Source of the DNA: Marinomonas polaris DSM 16579
GTDB taxonomy: Bacteria > Pseudomonadota > Gammaproteobacteria > Pseudomonadales > Marinomonadaceae
Assembly: GCF_900129155.1 (NCBI RefSeq)
Contig: NZ_FQVF01000006.1
Span: forward strand, 186,001-250,000
Reading direction: 5' to 3'
DNA length: 64,000 nucleotides
The translations under genes were made by a program, and so were the position numbers. Under the pieces are notes generated by a model, which saw only the letters and a program-made list of their open reading frames with translations, made no database searches and had not been told where the DNA came from. Below are positions 47,903-56,924 of this stretch, one piece after another (position 1 is the first letter of the stretch; each line of letters begins with the position of its first letter).

Positions 47903-48223
47903 GTGGCGAATCAACCGATAGATAGATTTAAATCTCAGGTGTTTCATATTTTAAGTGAAATACCCAAGGGCGAATGCATTGCTTACGGAGAACTTGCAAA
48001 ACTAGCAGGGTTTCCAGGCTATGCAAGGCAAGTTGGCAGTTTAATGAAAAACCTACCTAAAGACACTAAGCTGCCGTGGCATAGAGTCATAAATGCCCAG
48101 CGTCGCATTAGTTTCGCAGAAAACACAGATGGATATTTAAGACAAAAAGAAAAATTAGAAAAAGAAGGCTGGGTTATTGTGGGTAGTAAGCTGACTTTTA
48201 ATGAAAACTCAATAAAGAAATAA
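47903..48223 (+). CDS. Alkyltransferase-like (ATL) DNA-repair protein
   Basis: A 106-residue protein with the DNA-binding domain of O6-alkylguanine-DNA alkyltransferases. The active-site PCHR is changed to PWHRV (Trp59 in place of Cys), and the arginine finger is Arg42 (GYARQVG). Such ATL proteins flip out and bind O6-alkylguanine without removing the alkyl group and pass the lesion to nucleotide-excision repair; this is established for Atl1 and E. coli YbaZ. It is monocistronic, divergent from fxsA with a 47-base gap and convergent with yajQ. A hairpin-like inverted repeat (48226-48255) lies at its 3' end. Confidence 0.92.
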   Translation: MANQPIDRFKSQVFHILSEIPKGECIAYGELAKLAGFPGYARQVGSLMKNLPKDTKLPWHRVINAQRRISFAENTDGYLRQKEKLEKEGWVIVGSKLTFNENSIKK

Positions 48224-48266
48224 GAGAGCCACCAACTAACAATGAATGGCGGCTCCGCAAATATAT

Positions 48267-48752
48267 TTAGTCTCTGAAATTGGTAAATTGAACTGGCTGT
48301 GCTAAATCAGCACCGCGCAACAATGCCATCACCTCTTGAAGGTCGTCTCGTTTTTTACCTGTTACACGAAGTTGGTCACCCTGAATCTGCGCTTGAACTT
48401 TCGCTTTGCTATCTTTGATCATTTTAACGATTTTTTTCGCTTCGTCTGTTTCAAGACCTTCTTTCATTTTAACCGCTTGAGAAGCGCGCATATTTCCTTT
48501 AACGACATCTTCTTTTTCCAAACTTTTTAAATCAATGCCACGGCCAACCAATTTTTGATTTAAAATATCAGACATCTGGCGAAGTTGAGGCTCAGCCTCA
48601 GCTTCCATAACAACGCTTTTTTTGTCTTTAATTTCGTAGTGCGCTTTTACGCCTTTAAAGTCATAACGCGTTGTAATCTCTCTGTTTGCCTGATCAACTG
48701 CGTTAGTGACTTCGTGCCAATCTAACTCAGATACTACGTCAAATGATGGCAT
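48267..48752 (-). CDS. yajQ: YajQ-family nucleotide-binding protein
   Basis: A 161-residue protein of the UPF0234/YajQ family, with two ferredoxin-like domains. It opens MPSFDVVSELDWHEVTNAVD and carries the family stretch REITTRYDFKGVKA (about 24-37) and VRVTGKKRDDLQEV-like C-terminal strand. Some members bind cyclic-di-GMP (Xanthomonas) or RNA; E. coli YajQ has been reported to bind nucleic acid. The role here is unproven. It is monocistronic on the minus strand, divergent from the PanE-family gene. Confidence 0.93.
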   Translation of the reverse strand: MPSFDVVSELDWHEVTNAVDQANREITTRYDFKGVKAHYEIKDKKSVVMEAEAEPQLRQMSDILNQKLVGRGIDLKSLEKEDVVKGNMRASQAVKMKEGLETDEAKKIVKMIKDSKAKVQAQIQGDQLRVTGKKRDDLQEVMALLRGADLAQPVQFTNFRD

Positions 48753-48835
48753 TTTCTACTCCTTTGCATTTTCAATAATGTATTTTGGGGTGATAATAAC
48801 AGGGATTGAAATAAAACACCTAATGGAAACCTATT

Positions 48836-49783
48836 ATGAAGAACACGCCTTGGTTAATCATCGGCGCTGGCGCTATCGGCCTATTTTGGGCTTGTAAGCT
48901 AGAAAAACTCGGCAATAAAGTCCATCTAGTGTATCGATCGGAGAACCCCGGTAAAAAGATCACCCTAGAATCTCTTACTGATGAAGAGGGGCAACAGCAA
49001 GTCAGTGTCTCTACGCATAAAATAAAAAGTTTCAAAGCGGAAGAGTTAACAGCTCAATACGATAAAGTACTGCTATGCACAAAGTCGTTTGATCTAAAAA
49101 ATGCTTTCTCACAAATTGCAAACCACGTAACCAGTGATGCAAATATTGCCTGCCTATGCAATGGAATTGGGGCCCAGGAAGATCTTCAAAACATTTTATT
49201 AGACACCCAAAACCTGTGGGCAGGAACAACCAGCGAAGGTGTTTTGAAAATAGAAGCGAATCACATTAAACACACAGGCTTAGGCGACTCCTACTTTGGC
49301 CAATGGCGTATTACTTCTCCCGCGAAAGAATTCCCTATTGAAAATATGACAGTAACGAATATTCACCAAAGAATGATCGAGAAGCTCGCAGTCAATGCGG
49401 TAATTAATCCGATTACTGCTATTTTCAACATACATAATGGCGATATTCTTAATGATGAATTTAAGCCGCTAATCGACGCAACACTGTCTGAATTATCGAG
49501 TGTTTTTACTCATCCAAAATTTAGTTATGCGCAAGAGAGCCAACACCTTACCCAAGAAAACCTCAAAAACAGAGTGCACACTATTGCCCAGCTCACTCGT
49601 TTAAATAGATCTTCTATGCACGAAGATCTTAGATTACAGCGCCAAACTGAAAACAGCTTTATTTCAGGCTTTTTACTTGATAACAGCCCTATTGAATTGC
49701 CTGTACAGCGTTTACTTTTTGATGGCGTTGCCTATGCAGAGCAGAGAGAAGAGGTCAAAAAAAAGCTGCTAAGTCTTCCTTAG
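48836..49783 (+). CDS. 2-dehydropantoate 2-reductase family protein
   Basis: A 315-residue NADPH-dependent reductase of the ApbA/PanE family, likely reducing ketopantoate to pantoate for coenzyme A synthesis. The dinucleotide-binding glycines are GAGAIG (about 10-15), followed by KLEKLGNKVHLVYRS. The catalytic region has EKLAVNAVINPITAIF (about 183-198) with the conserved lysine-and-asparagine pattern. Another, closer PanE may exist elsewhere, so the exact substrate is uncertain. The gene ends inside a terminator hairpin. Confidence 0.82.
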   Translation: MKNTPWLIIGAGAIGLFWACKLEKLGNKVHLVYRSENPGKKITLESLTDEEGQQQVSVSTHKIKSFKAEELTAQYDKVLLCTKSFDLKNAFSQIANHVTSDANIACLCNGIGAQEDLQNILLDTQNLWAGTTSEGVLKIEANHIKHTGLGDSYFGQWRITSPAKEFPIENMTVTNIHQRMIEKLAVNAVINPITAIFNIHNGDILNDEFKPLIDATLSELSSVFTHPKFSYAQESQHLTQENLKNRVHTIAQLTRLNRSSMHEDLRLQRQTENSFISGFLLDNSPIELPVQRLLFDGVAYAEQREEVKKKLLSLP

Positions 49784-49792
49784 CAGCTTTTT
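49761..49792. terminator. Terminator overlapping the end of the PanE-family gene
   Basis: AAAAGCTGCTAAG at 49761-49773 pairs perfectly with CTTAGCAGCTTTT at 49779-49791, flanked by A and T runs. The last codons of the gene form the stem. It also faces the convergent CvfB-like gene. Confidence 0.9.
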
Positions 49793-49808
49793 CATCGATC
49801 AATTAAAG

Positions 49809-50642
49809 CTAAATTTTAGAGATCTTTTCTTTAGTAAGCAGTATTTTCTTCTCTTTATAAAGCGCACCTAATGCTTTTTTATAGGTTGCCTTACTTACTT
49901 TAAACACTGCATAAATAGCTTCTGGTGATGCCTTGTCTGTCAATGGAGATTCACCACCATGAGCATCTAAGTAATCCAGAATATCATCTAATATATTGCG
50001 CACTTTTTTGTAACCAACTTCTTGCAAGCTCAAATCAATCTTGCCGTCTTCACGCATCTGCTTGATAAAACCAACAGTTTTTTCACCCTTACGAAGCTGT
50101 CTAAAAGCATCTTCGAAAAATAGAACCCCCCAAAAGCGATTATCAATAACACACTTAAAGCCAATATTGGTTTTATCGCCGATAATAATAGAAACCTTAT
50201 CACCTACACGATAAGGTGCTTCTTCGCGGTTCAACAAAGCATCTACTTTGGTGGTTGCAACAATACGGTTTGTCGCTTGATCTAGGTAGATGAAAAGCAA
50301 ATGCGTTTCACCTTCCTCTACACGGTTTTTCTGCTGACTAAAAGGCACCAATAAGTCTTTCGGTAACCCCCAATCAAAGAATGCTCCAACTTGGTTTACT
50401 GCTATTGCAGTTAACGCAGCAAATTCTCCCACTTGAGCCTTAGGAAATTCAGTGGTTGAAATTAATTTATCATCTGAATCCAAATAAACGAACACTTCTA
50501 CTTCATCGTCTACCGTCACGCCTTTTGGCACGTAACGCTTAGGGAGCAAAATTTCGCCTAATTGGTCGGCGTCTAAATACACACCAAAATCTTTTTCTTT
50601 AACGACTCTTAATGTATTTAAGCGCCCAATTTGTGTAGCCAT
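49809..50642 (-). CDS. CvfB-like S1-domain RNA-binding protein
   Basis: A protein of 277 residues from the chosen ATG at 50642, which has a GGAG ribosome site; an ATG 16 codons upstream lacks one. It resembles CvfB/YitL: S1-type beta-barrels (GRLNTLRVVKEKDFGVYL at the N terminus, in part FGVYLDADQLGE; a second at GAFFDWGLPKDLLVP) and a C-terminal winged-helix-like end (SPEAIYAVFKVSKATYKKAL, in part SKATYKKALGAL). The family binds RNA and in Staphylococcus affects virulence gene expression; the role in gammaproteobacteria is unclear. Cytoplasmic and monocistronic. Confidence 0.88.
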   Translation of the reverse strand: MATQIGRLNTLRVVKEKDFGVYLDADQLGEILLPKRYVPKGVTVDDEVEVFVYLDSDDKLISTTEFPKAQVGEFAALTAIAVNQVGAFFDWGLPKDLLVPFSQQKNRVEEGETHLLFIYLDQATNRIVATTKVDALLNREEAPYRVGDKVSIIIGDKTNIGFKCVIDNRFWGVLFFEDAFRQLRKGEKTVGFIKQMREDGKIDLSLQEVGYKKVRNILDDILDYLDAHGGESPLTDKASPEAIYAVFKVSKATYKKALGALYKEKKILLTKEKISKI

Positions 50643-50721
50643 GAGTTCTCCGGCAAGCAATTTTTTTCGCACTATACGCACTTCATTCATAAGCGCAATA
50701 CAGATATTTTTAAGTCACAAG

Positions 50722-51282
50722 TTAACCATTATCTGCTTTCATACAACCAGCAAATATAGTATCTAACTTGGACTTCCCAAGCTCTTCCATTTTTTCAATA
50801 TTTTGATTCGGTATCTCAGCTGTATCACCATAGAATTCAATCGCCTTATCAACACTAGCCTCTCTTAAAAGGTGCAGCATCGGATAAGGAGAACGGTTGG
50901 TGTAATTAGATACATCATCTGGCTCTGTGCCTGAAAAACAATAATCAGGATGAAAAGTTGCCAATTGATAAACTCCTTCACAACCTTGATCAAACATAAG
51001 ATTTTCAGCGGTTTCTACAAAGTCTAAATAACGATGAAAATCATTAAATAAGGTTGGAAAAATCAGTAACGTCGTTTCTGTTTCTGGATGCTCATCCAGC
51101 CACTGAACCTCTGCCATCAACTCTTCTAGCGCCACATCCATCTTTTTGGATCGCAACACCATGCAACGTACGCTGTCTCGTTCCACTTCACGTTTAGCAA
51201 AAGGACAAACATTTAACGCCACAATAAACTCTTTTACCCATGTCATTGTTTGGGTGGTGACCAATTCATCTGATAGCAGCAT
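50722..51282 (-). CDS. DUF1415-family protein
   Basis: A 186-residue protein of a conserved family without assigned function. Its hallmark is VKEFIVALNVCPFAKREVERD (in part NVCPFAKRE, about 24-32), with a conserved Cys-Pro, followed by a central FHPDYCFSGT motif (about 109-118) with another cysteine and NRSPYPMLHLLRE (about 128-140). The two conserved cysteines and a Pro-Tyr-Pro stretch suggest metal or redox chemistry, but that is speculation. No signal peptide or membrane span. It is upstream of the CvfB-like gene, same strand, with an 80-base gap. Confidence 0.8.
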   Translation of the reverse strand: MLLSDELVTTQTMTWVKEFIVALNVCPFAKREVERDSVRCMVLRSKKMDVALEELMAEVQWLDEHPETETTLLIFPTLFNDFHRYLDFVETAENLMFDQGCEGVYQLATFHPDYCFSGTEPDDVSNYTNRSPYPMLHLLREASVDKAIEFYGDTAEIPNQNIEKMEELGKSKLDTIFAGCMKADNG

Positions 51283-51513
51283 AACGTGTCTTCTTATAAA
51301 TATTTGTTAGTATTTTAGAGCAAAGCGTACAAAGGGTCTAACTTATCAAGCCATCATCTGAGGTTTAGATTTCGAATCCTCATAAAACAAGGTATCATGC
51401 CAGACAATACAGTCCATTATAGTGGCCATACGCCCAAATTCATTATGATTTTCATAGTTAATTTATGACATTCATAGTTGGTCGTACCACTTATCCTGCT
51501 ACAGAGAGTTTAC

Positions 51514-52719
51514 ATGTCATTTGCTGAATTAGATTTGGATTTCACCATAGAACAAGCCATTAGTGATCTTGGCTTTGAAGCCCCAACAGAAATCCAAGAA
51601 CAAGCTATACCAATCGCCTTAGATGGTTCAGACTTACTTGCAACAGCCCCAACTGGTACAGGGAAAACCATCGCCTTTTGCGCGCCAGCTATTCAGCATA
51701 TTCTTGACCGTGATGAGCAATCTACCACCGCACCGAAAGTATTGATCTTGGCGCCAAGTCGCGAGCTAGCGCGCCAAATTTTCAATGTTGTAGAACAGCT
51801 AACAAAGCATACTCGTATTCAATCTCACCTCATCATTGGTGGCACGCCATATGGGATGCAGCAACAACAATTAAGTGAACCATGTGACATTCTGGTTGCA
51901 ACACCAGGTAGATTGGTTGAATTAGACGAAAAACAATGGCTTGATCTAACAGATGTGTCTTATTTCGTTATCGACGAAGCCGACCGTATGCTAGACATGG
52001 GCTTTGTAAGCGCCATCAACCACATTGCAAAAGAACTGCCTAAAAAGCACCAAACTTTGATGTTCTCTGCAACGCTAGAAGGCGAAAAAATGGGACGTTT
52101 TGCTAGCGCCCTATTAAATAGCGAGACGCAGCAAATTCGCCTAGGCGAATCATCCCGCACAGTGCCAAGCCAAATTCGCCAAATAGCTTACCGTGTAGAC
52201 AGCGAAGAGCACAAAGAAGCCGTACTAAAACATCTATTAACGCAAGAGCGCGTTCAGCAAGCGGTGTTGTTTGTTTCTAACCGCGAGCATGTTGACATAT
52301 GGGTTCAACGTATCCGTAAAATGGGCTTAATGTGTGATGGCTTGCATGGCGAAATGAAACAAGGCGACCGCAGCGAACACATGAAGCAGATGAAGCGTGG
52401 CCGTTTGCAAGTATTGGTGGCAACCGACGTCGCCTCACGTGGCATCGACCTTCCAGAAATAAACACAGTAATCAACCTTCGTCTTCCACGTAAAGCTGAC
52501 TCTTACATCCACCGCGCTGGACGTGCTTCACGCGAAGGTGAGCCGGGCGATTGCATTTCGTTGATCGACATTAACGACTTACCAATGATTGAAAAGATTC
52601 AACGCTTTATGCAAGCCAACATTAAATTTGGCCGCATTGAAGGGCTTGAAGCAAAAACAAAAGCTCGCTCACCAAGCAGTAAGAAGAAAAAGAAGAAACC
52701 AGCTCCTAGTAAAAAATAA
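51514..52719 (+). CDS. srmB: DEAD-box ATP-dependent RNA helicase SrmB-like
   Basis: RNA helicase of 401 residues from the ATG at 51514, which has a GAGAG ribosome site; an ATG twelve codons earlier is less supported. Motifs run in order: Q-motif about 21-28, Walker A APTGTGKT (45-52), PSRELA, the DEAD box at 154-157 (VIDEADRMLDMGF), SAT at 185-187, then ATDVASRGIDLP and HRAGRASREG in the second RecA domain. The C terminus is lysine-rich (KKKKKKPAPSKK). It best fits SrmB, which assists large-subunit ribosome assembly in E. coli, though RhlE-type relatives are close. Confidence 0.9.
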   Translation: MSFAELDLDFTIEQAISDLGFEAPTEIQEQAIPIALDGSDLLATAPTGTGKTIAFCAPAIQHILDRDEQSTTAPKVLILAPSRELARQIFNVVEQLTKHTRIQSHLIIGGTPYGMQQQQLSEPCDILVATPGRLVELDEKQWLDLTDVSYFVIDEADRMLDMGFVSAINHIAKELPKKHQTLMFSATLEGEKMGRFASALLNSETQQIRLGESSRTVPSQIRQIAYRVDSEEHKEAVLKHLLTQERVQQAVLFVSNREHVDIWVQRIRKMGLMCDGLHGEMKQGDRSEHMKQMKRGRLQVLVATDVASRGIDLPEINTVINLRLPRKADSYIHRAGRASREGEPGDCISLIDINDLPMIEKIQRFMQANIKFGRIEGLEAKTKARSPSSKKKKKKPAPSKK

Positions 52720-52737
52720 GGCTGGTTCAGCACTATA

Positions 52738-52776
52738 GAAATAATAAAGGCGCTTCACTAGCGCCTTTATTATTTC
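52738..52776. terminator. Bidirectional terminator between srmB and ribA
   Basis: GAAATAATAAAGGCGC at 52738-52753 pairs perfectly (16 pairs) with its complement at 52761-52776 around TTCACTA. AT-rich flanks suit termination of both convergent genes. Confidence 0.9.
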
Positions 52777-52822
52777 TATCTTTATGCATTTCTATCTAAA
52801 GTACAAAACTTGTACGTTACTC

Positions 52823-53431
52823 TTAGTCGAACTTCAAAGTATGCTGTTTACGCTTAGCCTTCGTTTCTAAATAGGAACGGTTATGCTGATTCACATGCAC
52901 CTTGGTCGGAACTAATTCCGCAACATCAATACCGTGCTCTATTAGCTGCTGCGCTTTATCAGGATTATTTGTTAACAAACGAACTTTGGAAACCCCAAGC
53001 GCTTGCAACATTTCTGCGGCAATACCGAAATCACGACCATCGTCTGGTAGATGCAACATCTCATTGGCTTGGTAAGTGTCATAACCTTGGTCTTGCAAAG
53101 CATAGGCTTCTAGTTTTGCGTACAAACCAATACCACGACCCTCTTGACGTAAATAAAGAATGTAACCACCTTCTTCATTAATTCGATCAATCGCTTCATC
53201 AAGCTGCTCGCCACAATCACAACGGCCAGAACCAAAGACATCACCGGTCAAACATTCTGAATGCAAACGAACCAGTGGAATGCTGTTGTCAGCTTTTGCT
53301 GTTGTACCTTCGAAAAATATCCCTATATGTTCTTTGCCAGAATCATCACCGTTAAAGGAAATAAATTCGGCCATTACGTCGCCCGCCCTCACGGGAATTA
53401 CCACTCGACGCTTAATTGTCAAATCACTCAT
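52823..53431 (-). CDS. ribA: GTP cyclohydrolase II RibA
   Basis: Opens GTP to the first riboflavin precursor, releasing formate and pyrophosphate. The 202-residue single-domain enzyme has the zinc cysteines Cys60, Cys71 and Cys73 in [17 protein letters not shown], and [15 protein letters not shown] (about 92-106) with the catalytic arginine region. It is the monofunctional type without an N-terminal RibB domain. No other riboflavin genes are beside it. Convergent with srmB. Confidence 0.96.
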   Translation of the reverse strand: MSDLTIKRRVVIPVRAGDVMAEFISFNGDDSGKEHIGIFFEGTTAKADNSIPLVRLHSECLTGDVFGSGRCDCGEQLDEAIDRINEEGGYILYLRQEGRGIGLYAKLEAYALQDQGYDTYQANEMLHLPDDGRDFGIAAEMLQALGVSKVRLLTNNPDKAQQLIEHGIDVAELVPTKVHVNQHNRSYLETKAKRKQHTLKFD

Positions 53432-53529
53432 ACTACTTCTCTACTAGGGACTTTTTTACTGTAACAAGTATAACGCCCATTAATTTGGTCAAAAGCTAAA
53501 ATATCAATGCTAAATAAGGAAATAAGCCT

Positions 53530-54003
53530 CTAAATCAAATGATCTAGTGGTAAAGAGGTTCGATTTATAATTCTTCGCAACAAGAAGCTCGAATGCACAC
53601 CAGTCACACCGGGAATACGCGTTAATCTTCCCAGTAGAAACTCCTGATAGCGATCCATGTCTTCTACCACCACTTCTATCAAATAATCAGCCGATTGCCC
53701 CGTCACCAAGTTGCAGGATTTTACCTCAGGAAAAGATTCTAGCGTCTTCTCAAATACCTCAAAGCGATCTGGAGTATGACGATCCATACTAATCTGGATG
53801 AACGCAGTTAGTTTCAGGCCTAACTTATTCTGATTCAACAAGGTGACACTACGATCTATTACACCACTTTCTTCTAATGCCTTTACACGTCGCAAACAAG
53901 GAGATGCAGAAAGCCCAACACGATCTGCCAACTCTTGATTGGTTAAGCTAGAATCTTGCTGTAATTCTCGCAAAATATTCAAATCAATCTTATCAAACCC
54001 CAT
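53530..54003 (-). CDS. Lrp/AsnC-family transcriptional regulator
   Basis: A 157-residue DNA-binding regulator. N-terminal helix-turn-helix (about 20-45, QELADRVGLSASPCLRRVKAL, in part RVGLSASPCLRRV) is followed by the RAM ligand-binding domain (about 65-150, TGQSADYLIEVVVEDMDRY in part). The Lrp group senses amino acids, often leucine, and controls amino-acid metabolism. It is divergent from leuA with 194 bases between the starts, so regulation of leuA or autoregulation in this gap is a reasonable inference. The ligand is unknown. Confidence 0.9.
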   Translation of the reverse strand: MGFDKIDLNILRELQQDSSLTNQELADRVGLSASPCLRRVKALEESGVIDRSVTLLNQNKLGLKLTAFIQISMDRHTPDRFEVFEKTLESFPEVKSCNLVTGQSADYLIEVVVEDMDRYQEFLLGRLTRIPGVTGVHSSFLLRRIINRTSLPLDHLI

Positions 54004-54197
54004 ATCAATAGCTCCACACTGCTAATTATAAGAAACATTACGCAATATAATGCTATTTAGATTGATATTTCCATTAAAAAACGCAATCTTTTACTCAAAA
54101 AAATTAGTTATGATAGAAACATAGAAAATCACTTAATCAAGTGAACCAAATAACAATCTGAGCTTACCAGCTCAATTACAAAGAGAAGGGAAAGATT
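54004..54197. promoter_or_regulatory. Divergent regulatory region between the Lrp-type gene and leuA
   Basis: Contains a TATGAT -10-like hexamer at 54109-54114 for leuA without a good -35, which suits an activator-dependent promoter. A GAGAAGGGAAAG ribosome site lies before leuA. No leader peptide with leucine codons and no T-box were seen. Confidence 0.45.
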
Positions 54198-55886
54198 ATG
54201 ACATCTTTTGACCGCACTGCTTTTGACCATAAAAAATATACGCCATTCAAGCCAGTCGCCATCGAAAACCGTACTTGGCCTGACAAATCAATCACTAAAG
54301 CGCCTATTTGGTCTAGCGTTGACCTACGCGATGGCAACCAAGCATTGGTAGAGCCAATGACAGTGGAACAAAAGAAACAATTTTTCGCTCTACTAGTTGA
54401 TGTTGGCTTTAAAGAAATCGAAGTCGGTTTCCCTGCTGCTTCACAGTTGGATTTTGACTTTGTTCGCTGGTTGATTGAAGAAGACCAAGTGCCAGACGAT
54501 GTTTACGTTCAAGTATTGACTCAAGCGCGCCCAGAATTGATTGAGCGTACTTATGAATCACTAAAAGGTGCCAAAAAAGCTATCGTTCACGTCTACAACT
54601 CAACGTCTACAACACAACGTGAGCAAGTATTCCGCATGGACATGGAAGGCATCAAGCAAATCGCTGTCAATGGCGCTAAATGCGTAAAAGAACACGCGGC
54701 GAAACACCCAGAAACAGAGTGGGTATTCCAATACTCACCAGAAAGCTTTACTGGTACAGAAATCGACTACGCCATTGAAGTGGTCAATGCCGTTACCGAT
54801 GTGTGGCAACCAACTCCAGACAACAAAATTATTATCAACTTGCCTGCAACCGTAGAAGTTTCTACTCCTAACCGTTATGCAGACCAAATTGAATACTTCT
54901 GCCGCAATGTTAAACAACGCGACAGCATGATTGTAAGCCTACACACTCACAATGACCGTGGTTGTGGTGTAGCTGCAGCAGAATTAGGCGTTATGGCTGG
55001 TGCAGACCGTATCGAAGGCACATTGCTTGGTAACGGCGAGCGTACAGGCAATATGGACGTAGTCACTATGGCTATGAACATATACAGCCAAGGTATTGAT
55101 CCAGAGTTGGCGTTGGGCGATATGGACCGCATCATAAGTGTTGTTCAAGCTTGCACCTTGTTACAAGTTCACCCGCGTCATCCATACGCAGGCGAATTGG
55201 TGTTCACCGCCTTCTCTGGCTCTCATCAAGATGCGATTAAGAAATGTTTGGCTAACCAGACAGACGACAAACCTTGGGATGTGGCGTACTTGCCAATAGA
55301 CCCTCGCGATGTCGGCCGCAGCTATCAAGAAGTCATTCGTGTGAACAGCCAATCAGGTAAAGGCGGCGTCGCTTATACTCTTGAACAAGAATACGGCTTG
55401 GCTTTGCCACGCTGGTTACAAGTAGAATTCAGCCCAATCGTTCAACGGTTTGCAGAGAAAGACGGCGGCGTTGTGGATGCTGAATCCATGAAAAACCTAT
55501 TCGAAAGCAGTTTTATGACGGGCACTACCCCATACAAATTGGGCAAATACGATCTTGCAAAAGACGACGTAGATACAGTTAATGCCGAACTTATCAGCAA
55601 CAGTTCTAGCATTAAGATTACGGGGAACGGCAACGGTGCGTTGTCTGCTTTCAGCGAAGCTCTAGGCAAACACTTCAATATGCGCGTTGATATTATCCAA
55701 TATCAAGAACATGCGCTAACGGTTGGCAGCGACTCGCAAGCTATTGCGTATGTTCAAGCTAATATTGACGGTGACCGTTACAACGGTGTCGCCATTGATA
55801 ACGATATTGTATCTGCTTCCATCCAAGCTTTATTGGCAACGGTGAATCAAAAAATTACCGCAAACCAAAACTCCGCTGTTGCGTAA
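54198..55886 (+). CDS. leuA: 2-isopropylmalate synthase LeuA
   Basis: Condenses acetyl-CoA with 2-ketoisovalerate, first step of leucine synthesis. The 562-residue protein is the long LeuA type of about 560 residues. The active-site opening is SSVDLRDGNQALVEPM (Arg44-Asp45), with the metal-binding HxH at His249 and His251 (SLHTHNDRGCGVA). The C-terminal third is the LeuA dimer regulatory domain that binds leucine for feedback inhibition. No leuB, leuC or leuD lies nearby. A strong ribosome site and a long terminator flank it. Confidence 0.95.
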   Translation: MTSFDRTAFDHKKYTPFKPVAIENRTWPDKSITKAPIWSSVDLRDGNQALVEPMTVEQKKQFFALLVDVGFKEIEVGFPAASQLDFDFVRWLIEEDQVPDDVYVQVLTQARPELIERTYESLKGAKKAIVHVYNSTSTTQREQVFRMDMEGIKQIAVNGAKCVKEHAAKHPETEWVFQYSPESFTGTEIDYAIEVVNAVTDVWQPTPDNKIIINLPATVEVSTPNRYADQIEYFCRNVKQRDSMIVSLHTHNDRGCGVAAAELGVMAGADRIEGTLLGNGERTGNMDVVTMAMNIYSQGIDPELALGDMDRIISVVQACTLLQVHPRHPYAGELVFTAFSGSHQDAIKKCLANQTDDKPWDVAYLPIDPRDVGRSYQEVIRVNSQSGKGGVAYTLEQEYGLALPRWLQVEFSPIVQRFAEKDGGVVDAESMKNLFESSFMTGTTPYKLGKYDLAKDDVDTVNAELISNSSSIKITGNGNGALSAFSEALGKHFNMRVDIIQYQEHALTVGSDSQAIAYVQANIDGDRYNGVAIDNDIVSASIQALLATVNQKITANQNSAVA

Positions 55887-55915
55887 TTAATAATTCTCTG
55901 CGAGTAGAAAGAAAC

Positions 55916-55952
55916 AAAAAAGCCGAAAATCACATCGATTTTCGGCTTTTTT
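55916..55952 (+). terminator. Terminator of leuA
   Basis: AAAAAAGCCGAAAATC at 55916-55931 pairs with GATTTTCGGCTTTTTT at 55937-55952 (16 pairs) around CACAT, with a terminal T run. It also faces the convergent diguanylate cyclase gene. Confidence 0.92.
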
Positions 55953-55997
55953 ATGTGTTGTTTTAGCGTTACTAAGTTTTTAGTTTTGTTCACAGCA

Positions 55998-56924
55998 CTA
56001 CAGTGGATGGTAAATCACTTTATTTCGGCCTGTATCTTTCGCTTCATATAATGATTGATCTGCTCGTTTCAATAGTGCAACTTTATCTTCTAATTTACCT
56101 GCATACATAGTCACACCGATACTGGCTGTAATAGGGATTTCAGCACCTTCATGCACCACCGGATGTTCGGCAACGATCTTACGATAACGATCAAATACCT
56201 TGAAAACATCATCTTCTTTAACATTATGCAAAATAATACCGAACTCCTCTCCTCCCAAGCGTCCAATAATATCACTGTCTCTTAGAGCCATTTTGATTCG
56301 CTTTGACACTTCAGCCAAAACAGCATCCCCAGCATCATGCCCAAAAGTATCATTGACGACTTTAAATTTATCAAGATCGAACATGGCTAATGCCATAGGT
56401 ACACCATAACGACGAGTAAAAGACATCTCTCTGTCTAGCATAAGCTCAAAAGAACGACGATTAGCAACACCAGTTAGATGATCGGTTGATGCTAACTGCT
56501 CAAGAGCAAGATTTGAATCAACAAGGCGACGCCTCATATCTGCAATGCGTTGCATAGCCAACATTTTTGCCGACAGAACTTTTTGGCTGATTGGCTTCAT
56601 AAGATAATCATCGCCGCCAGCTAAAATAGCCCCTTCTATATCATCATCTTCTGCGCTAGCGCTTAAAAAGATAACTGGCAACCACTCTTGATTTTGTTGC
56701 TCTTGTATTTTACGAATAGATCTAACGGCATCAAAGCCATTGATATAGGGCATTTGGACATCCATTAAAATAAGATCCAAATCCTGAGAATGCTCCAGAA
56801 ACTGATCTATAGCTTCCTGCCCGTTACTGGCCTCTAAAGTTGTATAACCTAACTTTGACAAGTGAAGCTTCAGCAACAAACGATCCGTGTTGGTATCATC
56901 AACCACTAACACTTTCATTGGCAT
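55998..56924 (-). CDS. Response regulator with GGDEF diguanylate cyclase output
   Basis: A 308-residue PleD-like protein. The receiver domain (about 1-125) has the phosphorylation site Asp55 (LILMDVQMP) and Lys110. The GGDEF domain (about 145-305) has the active-site GGEEF (224-228) with an inhibitory-site RxxD just before it (RDSD, 215-218). It should make cyclic-di-GMP when phosphorylated, with product feedback. Its start overlaps the stop of the large histidine kinase by one base, and a second Met two codons later is possible. The pair is therefore co-translated and is very likely cognate; the signal is unknown. Confidence 0.93.
   Translation of the reverse strand: MPMKVLVVDDTNTDRLLLKLHLSKLGYTTLEASNGQEAIDQFLEHSQDLDLILMDVQMPYINGFDAVRSIRKIQEQQNQEWLPVIFLSASAEDDDIEGAILAGGDDYLMKPISQKVLSAKMLAMQRIADMRRRLVDSNLALEQLASTDHLTGVANRRSFELMLDREMSFTRRYGVPMALAMFDLDKFKVVNDTFGHDAGDAVLAEVSKRIKMALRDSDIIGRLGGEEFGIILHNVKEDDVFKVFDRYRKIVAEHPVVHEGAEIPITASIGVTMYAGKLEDKVALLKRADQSLYEAKDTGRNKVIYHPL

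Noticed and set aside
48226..48255. Terminator between the ATL gene and yajQ
   Set aside because: The stem of eight pairs has a mismatch and no T tract on either side, so it is mentioned only as an inverted repeat.
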